Shown here: positions 46,102 through 54,546 of the stretch, in pieces
How positions within the stretch are numbered: the stretch's first letter is position 1
Layout: each line of letters begins with the position of its first letter
Source: Pontibacter pamirensis
GTDB taxonomy: Bacteria > Bacteroidota > Bacteroidia > Cytophagales > Hymenobacteraceae
Reading direction: 5' to 3'
Length of the DNA stretch: 64,000 nt
Assembly (NCBI RefSeq): GCF_010015475.1
Contig: NZ_SSNI01000011.1
Coordinates: forward strand, 62,001-126,000
The notes under the pieces: model-generated
What the model was told of the DNA's origin: nothing
The model's input: the letters and a program-made list of their open reading frames with translations, nothing else
Database searches by the model: none
Program-made: the position numbers and the translations under genes

Positions 46102-47769
46102 ATGAATTTACAGATAAATAAAAACAAAGCTTTGGGTTTGGCCAAAATCGGGCTTTTAGGGGTTCTCCTTATGGGTGCTCCATCCTGCCAAGACACCCTG
46201 AACGAGGAAGTAATTTCCCGGATAGGCAATGACTATATGAACACGGCCAAAGGTATAGATGATGCTGTGAACGCCGCTTATTCTTCTTTGAGAACCTGGT
46301 ATGGCACGGAGCGGGGAAATAACTTCACCATATTCGGCACAGATACTTATACCAATGGGGCAGATGGAGGGTGGAAGTTTATGAATACGTACACCACCCA
46401 GTTCGATACGCAAAATGGACATGTAAGGGAACTATGGGATGAGCTTTACCGGGGAATCAATACCACGAACGCTGTCATAGATCGTGCTCCCGCTGTGACT
46501 GGCATGACAGAAGAGCTTAAGAAGCAGCGGATAGCAGAAGCTAAATTTATCCGGGCCCATCATTACTTTATCCTGACGCAATTGTTTGGCGGAGTTGACC
46601 TACGCCTGACAGAAACACTGTTACCCACCAAGGAAGTTACCAGATCTACGATAGCAGCGCAATACGAAGCGATCATCAGAGATTTGACAGAGGCTATTCC
46701 GGATCTGGAGGCATCAGCCAGAGCATCGCAATACGGCCGCGCCACACGTCCTGCCGCTGAGCACCTGCTGGGGAAAGTGTACCTGACCAAGGCAACTTCG
46801 GAAGCCAAAGCAGCTGATGATTTTTCCAACGCAATTCCGTTGTTTCAGAACGTAATCAACAACTATGACTTGCACCTTCTTCCTGATTTTGCTTCGGTGC
46901 ACCAGCAAGGCAACGAGATGAACGATGAAGTCATCTGGTCTGTGCAGTATACCCGCGACCCACTAACGAACGGAGGGGGCAATAACTCCCACGTGTTTTT
47001 CCTGATGGAGTATGATGTCCAGCCTGGTATGCAGCGTGATGTGGTGAACGGCCGACCGTTCAAGCGCTATATGCCTACTGAATACACGCTCAACGAGATT
47101 TTCACAAACCGTGATATTGACAGCCGCTATAAGAAGTCCTTTAAAGATGTATATTACAGCAACAAACCTGGAACGTACAACACTTCCTTTGACACGACCA
47201 AGCCTTCTGTAACCTTTGCCGAGGGTGACACGGCCATTTACCTGCCGGGGTATGAAATGTCAGCGGAGGAAAGAGCGAAGAAGCCGTACCAGGTACTGGT
47301 ACCCAGCCGGTACGACGAGCGTCTGTTCCCTGCGCTTACCAAGCACTTGGATGCTGGCCGCGTAGACCGGACACAGTTTGAAGGTGGTCGGGATTATATT
47401 GCTTTCCGCTTGGCGGATACCTACCTGATGCTGGCAGAGGCGCAGCTACAAGTTGGCCAGACCGCTGAAGCGGTTGAAAACATCAATATGGTACGTCGCA
47501 GAGCAGCGTGGCCTGGCAAAGAAAGCGAGATGGAAATCACAGCTGACCAGCTGGACATGGAGTTTATCATCGAAGAGCGGCCAAGAGAGCTGATTGGCGA
47601 GCAGATGCGCTGGCTGGACCTGAAGCGATGGGGTGTACTTATCGATAGGGTGAAGGCACACAACGAGGCAGCTGCGCCTAATATCCAGCCTCACCACGTG
47701 CTAAGACCGATTCCTCAAACGCAGATTGACCGTAGTGCTACTCCTTTTGAGCAAAATCCAGGGTATTAA
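46102..47769 (+). CDS. susD: SusD/RagB-family glycan-binding lipoprotein (pair 1)
   Basis: 555 residues. The lipoprotein signal ends in GAPSC (Cys at about 29). SusD features follow: YSSLRTWYG near the start, the TPR-like region EAKFIRAHHYFILTQLFGGVDL, LLGKVYLTKAT, LMLAEAQLQVGQTAEAVENI and IIEERPRELIGEQMRWLDLKR, with LRPIPQTQIDRS and QNPGY at the end. It caps the SusC barrel at the cell surface and binds the oligosaccharide. A strong terminator follows it. Confidence 0.94.
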   Translation: MNLQINKNKALGLAKIGLLGVLLMGAPSCQDTLNEEVISRIGNDYMNTAKGIDDAVNAAYSSLRTWYGTERGNNFTIFGTDTYTNGADGGWKFMNTYTTQFDTQNGHVRELWDELYRGINTTNAVIDRAPAVTGMTEELKKQRIAEAKFIRAHHYFILTQLFGGVDLRLTETLLPTKEVTRSTIAAQYEAIIRDLTEAIPDLEASARASQYGRATRPAAEHLLGKVYLTKATSEAKAADDFSNAIPLFQNVINNYDLHLLPDFASVHQQGNEMNDEVIWSVQYTRDPLTNGGGNNSHVFFLMEYDVQPGMQRDVVNGRPFKRYMPTEYTLNEIFTNRDIDSRYKKSFKDVYYSNKPGTYNTSFDTTKPSVTFAEGDTAIYLPGYEMSAEERAKKPYQVLVPSRYDERLFPALTKHLDAGRVDRTQFEGGRDYIAFRLADTYLMLAEAQLQVGQTAEAVENINMVRRRAAWPGKESEMEITADQLDMEFIIEERPRELIGEQMRWLDLKRWGVLIDRVKAHNEAAAPNIQPHHVLRPIPQTQIDRSATPFEQNPGY

Positions 47770-47791
47770 TTACAAAACTGTGTACCTTACT

Positions 47792-47829
47792 ACACCGCCC
47801 CCTCCAAAAGAGTGGGCGGTGTTTTTTTA
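47792..47829 (+). terminator. Terminator after the first susC/susD pair
   Basis: ACACCGCCC (47792-47800) pairs with GGGCGGTGT (47814-47822), followed by a run of T. It is a textbook intrinsic terminator 23 bases after the susD stop. Confidence 0.9.
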
Positions 47830-48168
47830 TGGCCTCCTGACTATCGCCTACCTAGTAGCCAGAACAAAGAAAGTGGCTTTTATACCCATTGAGAAGGGGT
47901 GGAGTCGCAAGAGCGCGGCAGGAGCACCCTTCTTCGACCTAAAACCTCTTTTTCCCTCCTACATAAGCTACCATCGAGTTTAGAGCCAAAACTGGCAAAG
48001 TAACACCTCATGCTTTGTTGAGTTTCTGCAGCCTTACACCTGTACTGCAGAAGAAGGATTGATTCCTGGCTTTTACTTACTTTCAGCACTCTGAACCACC
48101 TCTTCCCCCTTTCACTGTCATGATCTTCCTATATCCTGCCTTGTCAGTAACCAATAAATCAGATATTC

Positions 48169-48182
48169 CGCAATCGGTTTCA
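48169..48182. promoter_or_regulatory. Second LacI-type operator match before the second susC
   Basis: CGCAATCGGTTTCA matches TGnAAnCGnTTnCA except at the first base. It lies 253 bases before the better site at 48422, so looping between the two is possible. Confidence 0.45.
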
Positions 48183-48418
48183 AATGATATAGACCAAACC
48201 TGGACAAGCCCCTTCCCTTACGCTTCGAAGCCCAACACAGACCCAGTAAAGCATTCATCCAGCTATATACCTCTATAGCAGATACAAAACACTTCAAGCT
48301 TCTGCCACTCCACTGTAGGTTATGTTGGCTATAAGATGCTTTATGTCCATCAAAAAGTATCTATTCCGCAACTGTATGCTTCAAAAATCTCACAGGATGG
48401 AATTAGTTTCAAAACTAT

Positions 48419-48483
48419 TCATGAAATCGGTTGCATTATTTGATTTATTTACTCAAGTTTACAAAAACAGTGAGCGGTTACTC
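48419..48483 (+). promoter_or_regulatory. LacI-type operator and conserved regulatory block before the second susC
   Basis: TGAAATCGGTTGCA at 48422-48435 is identical to the site at 36547-36560. After 17 bases comes TCAAGTTTACA (from 48453), then CAGTGAGCGGTTACT, as in the block at 36544-36606. The block lies about 460 bases before the susC start. Confidence 0.7.
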
Positions 48484-48941
48484 ATTTAATATGACAAATG
48501 CAGCTTATATATGCTACGATTTCACACAGGCAATAACACAACATAGATAACTCTATATCAACATGATATATAATTAAAAGAATTAAAGAACTACTCACTT
48601 TCGTCACAACAGGCAGCGATCTAATGCTATCAATAGTAGAGCGCAATTCGAAGAAAGCATAGGATTAACTTACACAACGCAGCTAAAACCATTGAAACCG
48701 ATATCAAAAAAGTCAGCAAAGTTTTGGCATATACAGCCTCAGTTGTTGATACAGCTTGATAAAAACTCAAATGAAAACACCCAAACAAAACAGCCTATGC
48801 AGCCTTGCCAGCCTTCAGAAGGCAACAGAGACTGCTACTACTATGAACAGCCACTCCCCACCGCTTTAAGGCAGGGCAGCCTCCGCTTCCGGAAACTTAA
48901 CCCTTAGACAGCAATACTTTCTCAACTCAAAAACCTAAATT

Positions 48942-51900
48942 ATGAAATGCGATTTTAAACAAAACCTCCGATCAGTGACTTCGCTGGCACGTGTGCCCAA
49001 AGTCATTGGAGTTGCCATGATGCTTATGGCTTATCTGCTGGTAAGTGTACAGGCAATGGCACAGACTACAACGGTAACCGGTCGTGTTACAGACGCAGAA
49101 ACAAACTCAGGACTGCCTGGCGTGACTGTCGTTTTGAAAGGAACATCAACCGCTGCACCTACAGATGTAGAGGGTAATTACTCCATCAATGTGCCCGACG
49201 GCACCGGTACTCTTGTATTCTCTTATATAGGCTACGAAAACCAGGAGGTCCCCATCAACAACCGCTCTACTATCAATGTGCAGCTCGGCACAGATGCTCA
49301 GGCACTGGAAGAGGTCGTAGTAGTGGGTTATGGCGTTCAGCGGGCAGAAGCGGTGACAGGTTCCGTTGCTTCAATAAGCGCAGAAGAGATTGCCAAAGTG
49401 CCATCCGGTAACATCACACAGGCCCTGCAAGGGCGTTTGCCGGGGGTGGAGTTTACACAGTCATCTTCTCAACCGGGTGCCTCCATGCAAATCCGGATTC
49501 GGGGCACACGCTCCATCTCCGGCGGAAATGACCCACTGGTGGTACTGGATGGTATCCCTTTTCCAGGGGCTATCTCCGACCTCAACCCGAACGATATCAA
49601 GAGCATTGACATCCTGAAGGATGCTTCGGCGACCGCCATTTACGGCTCGCGCGGCGCCAACGGTGTTGTATTAGTAACTACCAAAACAGGGAAAGCAGGT
49701 CAGAAGCCACAAATAAGCTACAATGGTTTTCATGGCGTGAAAAATGTTTTTGCCAAATATGACATGATGAGCGGGCCAGAGCTTTTTGCGCTGCGTCAGG
49801 CAGCCGGACAGTTTACAGGCCAACTAGGGGTAGATGAGGCTGAGGATGTAGACACCGATTGGCAAGACCTGTTATACAAAACCGGTATCACAACGAACCA
49901 CGACGTAGGCGTTTCGGGTGGAACTGAGAAAGGCCGCTACAACTTCAGTGTAGGCTATTTTGAGGATGAAGGGGTGATTCCTACGCAGCAGTACACACGT
50001 TATTCTATGCGCGGTGGTATTGACCAGGAAATAGGAAAACGCTTCCGGGTCGGCTTCACCACATACAATAACTATAACAAGACAGAAGGCTCTAACGTGG
50101 GCCTGTACAATATACTAAGCTTGTCGCCTCTTGCCAGCCCGTATAATGCAGATGGCACATTGAAAAGAACCGTCCGGATGCCGTTGGATGAAACGTGGTT
50201 ATATACAAGAGACATGTTAGAAGACGGTGGTTTGAGTGATCTATGGCTAAGCCAAACCAGGGCGTTTGCCACCTACAACACCATCTACGGCGAAGTGCAA
50301 ATCCCGGGAGTGGAGGGATTAAAGTACCGTGCTAACCTTGGCTTGAATTACCGCCAAAGCCAGGGAGGCGCCTACACTGCAGCAGGGATAAATGCTGTTG
50401 ACCCAAACACCTTTTCAACTGCTTCTGTCAGTAACGCACAAACAGTTAACTGGACCATTGAAAACCTGCTGACATACGATCGTACCTTTGCAGGGAAACA
50501 TAACGTGAATGCAGTAGGGTTATACTCTGCCTCGCAAGAGCAATATGATAGATCACGCATAGCGGGAAGAGGTATTCCCTCCGACGCCTTCCAGTTCTTT
50601 AACATAGGACAGGCTACCGAAGAAATCACAGTTAACCCTGGCGACCAGCACTACTACAAGTGGGGCTTGTTGTCGTGGATGGGACGCGCCATGTACTCTT
50701 ATGACGACCGTTATATGATAAGCGCTACCGTACGCTCTGATGGCTCCTCCAGGCTGGCCCCGGGTTATAAATGGAACACTTATCCAGCCGTTTCAGTTGG
50801 ATGGAATATCGCCAGAGAGTCTTTTATGCAGGATGTGAGCCTTGTAAACATGTTGAAATTGCGTGTGGGCTACGGACAAACCTCCAACCAAGCCATTGAC
50901 CCTTACTCTACCCTTGGGCTTTTGAGCACCAGGCCTTACAACTTTGGCCCAGATGATTATGCAACCGGGTACTATGTAACGCAACTGCCTAACCCTAATC
51001 TGGGATGGGAATATTCTAACACATGGAACTACGGATTGGATTTTGCCATCCTGAACAACCGCCTGTCTGGTACACTAGAGTATTATGTAACAAAAACCGA
51101 GGATATTCTGCTGAGCCTTGGCCTGCCTCCTACATCAGGTGTGAGCGGCTACACGGCAAATATAGGAGCAACTCAGAATAAAGGCTTGGAGCTTTCGCTT
51201 AATGGTGTGATTCTGGAAGACCTTAACGGCTGGACATGGGAAGCCGGTGTTAACATATATGGCAACCGCAACGAAATTACATCGCTTGCTTCAGGAGCAA
51301 GTGAAGATAGAGGCAACTGGTTGTTTGTAGGCCAGCCTATCAATGTTATCTACGACTATGAGCGGATAGGACTCTGGCAGGAGGAAGACCCATATCTGGA
51401 TATCCTGGAGCCGGGTGGCAATGTAGGGATGATCAAGGTGAAATACACCGGTGATTACAACGCCGATGGTACGCCTGTAAGGGAAATCGGCCCCGATGAT
51501 CGACAAGTCATGAATGCGAATCCAGATTTCCAGGGGGGCTTCAACACCCGCGTAGGTTACAAAGGATTTGACTTAACTGCAGTGGCAGCCTTTCAGAACG
51601 GCGGAATCCTCAACAGTACGCTCTACGGGGCGCAGGGCTACCTTAATTTGCTGAGCGGACGCCGTGGTAACGTGGCTGTAGACTACTGGACACCGGAGAA
51701 CACGGACGCCAAATATCCAAATCCGGCAGGCATAAGAAGTGGCGACAATCCTAAATATGCCAGCACGCTGGGTTACTTTGACGCATCGTACCTGAAGATA
51801 CGCACCGTCACACTTGGCTATAACTTCAACAGCAGCAACTGGCTGGAAAAAGTCGGCGTCAGTAATCTGCGGCTTTACGCTACAGCGCAGAATCCATTTG

Positions 51901-52067
51901 TAATGTTCTCACCTTACTACAGAGAATCAGGAATGGACCCTGAAACTAACTCATACGCTGACCAAAATGTGGCGGTAACAGGTGGTACTCCAAGCCGTCT
52001 GCTGACGATTGGCACGAACGCACCCGCTACACGCAACTACCTGATTGGTCTTAATGTGACATTTTAA
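48942..52067 (+). CDS. susC: SusC/RagA-family TonB-linked outer-membrane transporter (pair 2)
   Basis: 1041 residues. The signal peptide ends at about residue 40 (LLVSVQAMAQ). The carboxypeptidase-D-like domain has VTGRVTDAETNSGLPGVTVV, the TonB-box region EEVVVVGYGVQRAEAVTGSV, and the plug NDPLVVLDGIPFPGA with ATAIYGSRGANGVVLVTTK. A long barrel ends in GLNVTF. It differs throughout from the first SusC, so the two probably import different xylan fragments. Its SusD partner starts 12 bases after the stop. Confidence 0.94.
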   Translation: MKCDFKQNLRSVTSLARVPKVIGVAMMLMAYLLVSVQAMAQTTTVTGRVTDAETNSGLPGVTVVLKGTSTAAPTDVEGNYSINVPDGTGTLVFSYIGYENQEVPINNRSTINVQLGTDAQALEEVVVVGYGVQRAEAVTGSVASISAEEIAKVPSGNITQALQGRLPGVEFTQSSSQPGASMQIRIRGTRSISGGNDPLVVLDGIPFPGAISDLNPNDIKSIDILKDASATAIYGSRGANGVVLVTTKTGKAGQKPQISYNGFHGVKNVFAKYDMMSGPELFALRQAAGQFTGQLGVDEAEDVDTDWQDLLYKTGITTNHDVGVSGGTEKGRYNFSVGYFEDEGVIPTQQYTRYSMRGGIDQEIGKRFRVGFTTYNNYNKTEGSNVGLYNILSLSPLASPYNADGTLKRTVRMPLDETWLYTRDMLEDGGLSDLWLSQTRAFATYNTIYGEVQIPGVEGLKYRANLGLNYRQSQGGAYTAAGINAVDPNTFSTASVSNAQTVNWTIENLLTYDRTFAGKHNVNAVGLYSASQEQYDRSRIAGRGIPSDAFQFFNIGQATEEITVNPGDQHYYKWGLLSWMGRAMYSYDDRYMISATVRSDGSSRLAPGYKWNTYPAVSVGWNIARESFMQDVSLVNMLKLRVGYGQTSNQAIDPYSTLGLLSTRPYNFGPDDYATGYYVTQLPNPNLGWEYSNTWNYGLDFAILNNRLSGTLEYYVTKTEDILLSLGLPPTSGVSGYTANIGATQNKGLELSLNGVILEDLNGWTWEAGVNIYGNRNEITSLASGASEDRGNWLFVGQPINVIYDYERIGLWQEEDPYLDILEPGGNVGMIKVKYTGDYNADGTPVREIGPDDRQVMNANPDFQGGFNTRVGYKGFDLTAVAAFQNGGILNSTLYGAQGYLNLLSGRRGNVAVDYWTPENTDAKYPNPAGIRSGDNPKYASTLGYFDASYLKIRTVTLGYNFNSSNWLEKVGVSNLRLYATAQNPFVMFSPYYRESGMDPETNSYADQNVAVTGGTPSRLLTIGTNAPATRNYLIGLNVTF

Positions 52068-52079
52068 AAAAAGACGAAG

Positions 52080-54035
52080 ATGAATTTTATAAAAAACAAA
52101 GCTTTTATAGGAACAGCCTTAATGATGGCGCTGTCCCTGACATCCTGCGAGGATATTCTAGAAGAGCAGCCACGCAGTATTTACGAGCCAGGCTTTTTCC
52201 AAACCGAGACAGGTGTTTATGGAGGAGTAACATCCATGTATGCTCACCTGCGCTATATATACGGGCAAGCCTACTATTATAACGCCACCGAAACCGGTAC
52301 CGATGAAGCAACATACGCACAGAGTGCGGACCAGAACTTCAAGGTAATGGACCTTTCGGGCCAGGGAGAGATTACTGCCACTGACAGTCGTGCCGATGTA
52401 TTATGGGGAGCCGCGTTCTCTAATATTAACACCGCCAGCGGTGTTATTGAAAATGCGGCCGAACTAGGAACCATTCCGGACGCGGTGGTTGCCGAAGCAA
52501 GGTTCTTCCGCGCATTCGATTACTTTCAGCTGGTGCAAACGTTCGGCGGTGTGCCGCTGGATTTAGGCGCGGGGGAGTTGAAGTTCAACAATAACCCTGT
52601 GAGATTCTCTGTGCGCAACACAGTGCCGGAGGTATATACCAAAGCCATCTTCCCGGATCTGCGGCAAGCGGTAGAAGAGTTGCCGGCAAACCCACGCCTT
52701 ACCGGCGGCGCAACGCAAACACTGGCACGCCTTTACCTGGCAAAAGCCTACCTGACCTATGGATGGTGGCTTCTAAACCCGGATAACATTCCTACCTATC
52801 CGGAGGCTCCCAGAACTGACCCTGACGGGCATGATGCGCAGTGGTATTTTCAGCAGGCATATGATGTGTCCATAAACGCCATTCAAAACCCTGGGCCTTT
52901 CGGTCTGCAACCAACCTACTATGATGTGCACGTGGGCACAAACGACCGTAACCCTGAAATACTGTTGTATGCCGACCACACCGAGACAAGCGAATTTTAT
53001 AACGGAGCAAGCCTTACTTTTAGCGGTGGCGGTGCACCCGATAACTTCGCCGTTTGGATGATGACCTGGAACTATACCAATATCAGAAGCGCCCTTGATC
53101 CAGATTGGACTAATCCTGTAAGTTCTGTTCAGCGTGAAGCCTCACAACACTTGGGGCGCCCCTGGACACGTATGGCTCCCCCCATTGGTGTAATTACAAA
53201 CACCTTTGCCGACAAAACAAATGACTCCCGCTACGACGGTACCTTTACAACTGTTTATCGTGGCAACTGGCCAAAAGGAGGTGTCAATGCACCAGTGGTG
53301 TACAACGCAAACAGTCTACCGGTTGCCCCAGGTGAGCCAATCCTGACTTTCCTGGACGAACAACCAGCAACGCCCATCAATTACCCTAGTGGAGCAGGTA
53401 AAAGTAACATTGGTGCAGGTGAACTGCCCGGAAGATCTGATTTTGTGATAGGCCCTCGTGACATCAGCAGGATAGTATATCCGGGTCTTTGGAAAATGGG
53501 TACCTACCGTACTGATAATGGCGACGGACTAGGACAACCAAACGCCGCCAGTACCCGTCCTTTTAACATTGCCAAGTTCTCTGAATTCTACTTTATAGCA
53601 GCCGAAGCAGCAGTGATGGGCGCAAGCACGATCTCTGGTTATAGCGCCAGAGAGTTGGTCAATGTGATTCGTGCACGTGCCGGCATGTGGCGCTACGACA
53701 ACAACGGAGACGCTGTTAAAGTGGAAGACAATAGCGCAGAGATGGTTGCTGCCACTCCGGAAGTGATAGATATTGACTATATACTGGCAGAACGTTCGCG
53801 TGAATATTATGCAGAAGGTTACCGCTGGTTTGATTTGACCCGCACCCAAAAGTGGGAAGAACTCGCCGGCACTTACCAAATTGCCGGAAGCAACTACGGT
53901 GACCATTCGCCTGAAACGATAACGCGCAACATTCAACCGTATCACTATCTGCGTCCTATTCCGCAAGTCCAGCTTGACAGGATGGATATGACCGCCGCAG
54001 AAAAAGCGATTTATCAGAACCCGGGATACAACTAA
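52080..54035 (+). CDS. susD: SusD/RagB-family glycan-binding lipoprotein (pair 2)
   Basis: 651 residues, longer than the first SusD. The lipoprotein signal ends in SLTSC (Cys at about 23). SusD features are GVYGGVTSMYAHLRY, VAEARFFRAFDYFQLVQTFGGV, TLARLYLAKAYLTYG, KFSEFYFIAAEAAVMG, YILAERSREYYAEGYRWFDLTR and LRPIPQVQLDRM with QNPGYN at the end. The middle (about 270-470) carries long insertions relative to the first SusD. It binds the glycan at the cell surface and works with the SusC directly upstream. Confidence 0.94.
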   Translation: MNFIKNKAFIGTALMMALSLTSCEDILEEQPRSIYEPGFFQTETGVYGGVTSMYAHLRYIYGQAYYYNATETGTDEATYAQSADQNFKVMDLSGQGEITATDSRADVLWGAAFSNINTASGVIENAAELGTIPDAVVAEARFFRAFDYFQLVQTFGGVPLDLGAGELKFNNNPVRFSVRNTVPEVYTKAIFPDLRQAVEELPANPRLTGGATQTLARLYLAKAYLTYGWWLLNPDNIPTYPEAPRTDPDGHDAQWYFQQAYDVSINAIQNPGPFGLQPTYYDVHVGTNDRNPEILLYADHTETSEFYNGASLTFSGGGAPDNFAVWMMTWNYTNIRSALDPDWTNPVSSVQREASQHLGRPWTRMAPPIGVITNTFADKTNDSRYDGTFTTVYRGNWPKGGVNAPVVYNANSLPVAPGEPILTFLDEQPATPINYPSGAGKSNIGAGELPGRSDFVIGPRDISRIVYPGLWKMGTYRTDNGDGLGQPNAASTRPFNIAKFSEFYFIAAEAAVMGASTISGYSARELVNVIRARAGMWRYDNNGDAVKVEDNSAEMVAATPEVIDIDYILAERSREYYAEGYRWFDLTRTQKWEELAGTYQIAGSNYGDHSPETITRNIQPYHYLRPIPQVQLDRMDMTAAEKAIYQNPGYN

Positions 54036-54051
54036 TCTGATGAATCATAAT

Positions 54052-54088
54052 AAAAGGTTGGCTGCTCTTAATGGGCAGCCAACCTTTT
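54052..54088 (+). terminator. Terminator after the second susC/susD pair
   Basis: AAAAGGTTGGCTGC pairs with GCAGCCAACCTTTT around an eleven-base loop, with T-rich sequence after it. It starts 17 bases after the susD stop. Confidence 0.9.
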
Positions 54089-54546
54089 ATTATCCCTGGA
54101 GCATGTTTAAAATGCATCATTTGAGGGAGCCATGAACTGAGGCGCAACAAACTCTTTGACTACATGAAGAAGACCCGGAGTTTGGCACGATTAACCCGTT
54201 TTACCACGTCATCAAGCTTGTCTGATAGTTTATTGATGAAAGTCACCAACGGGTGGAGTTTACCTCCAGCATCCCTGCACTGGTAGTAAACCTGTAGGCT
54301 TTGCATACCATGTCAAGGATTCTTAACTTAACAAATAAAACTTGGCTGCTTCAACAGAGCAGCCGGCTTTAAAACCAGACAAATTAGCCTTAGATAAGGC
54401 CGGGGGAGGCACAAAGAATTGACCGCTGTTCTCCTTGATTACTAAAACAACATTGCCATTGCCGCTTCCATAAAACCCTTTTTGCACATTAAAACACCCT
54501 TATACAAACATGTAAGTCTTTAACAATTACCTCTAAAATCATTTTT
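54089..54546. other. Intergenic region before the multidomain xylanase
   Basis: I see no supported gene. A second small hairpin, GGCTGCT-TCAACAG-AGCAGCC at 54344-54364, repeats the core of the preceding terminator. The promoter of the xylanase gene should lie after 54380. No LacI-type operator of the kind seen before susC was found here. Confidence 0.45.

Larger units (their letters stand above)
47830..48941. other. Long regulatory region before the second susC
   Basis: About 1.1 kb with no supported gene. It contains two LacI-type operator matches (48169-48182 and 48422-48435), the shared regulatory block at 48419-48483 and an ACTACTCACTTTCG stretch near 48590. The latter resembles TTACTCACTT near 42450 before the first susC. 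A frame of 71 codons at 48692-48907 has no recognisable features. Confidence 0.5.

Noticed and set aside
48692..48907. A 71-codon frame before the second susC
   Set aside because: Gln/Pro-rich chance frame without domain or conserved context, within a regulatory region.
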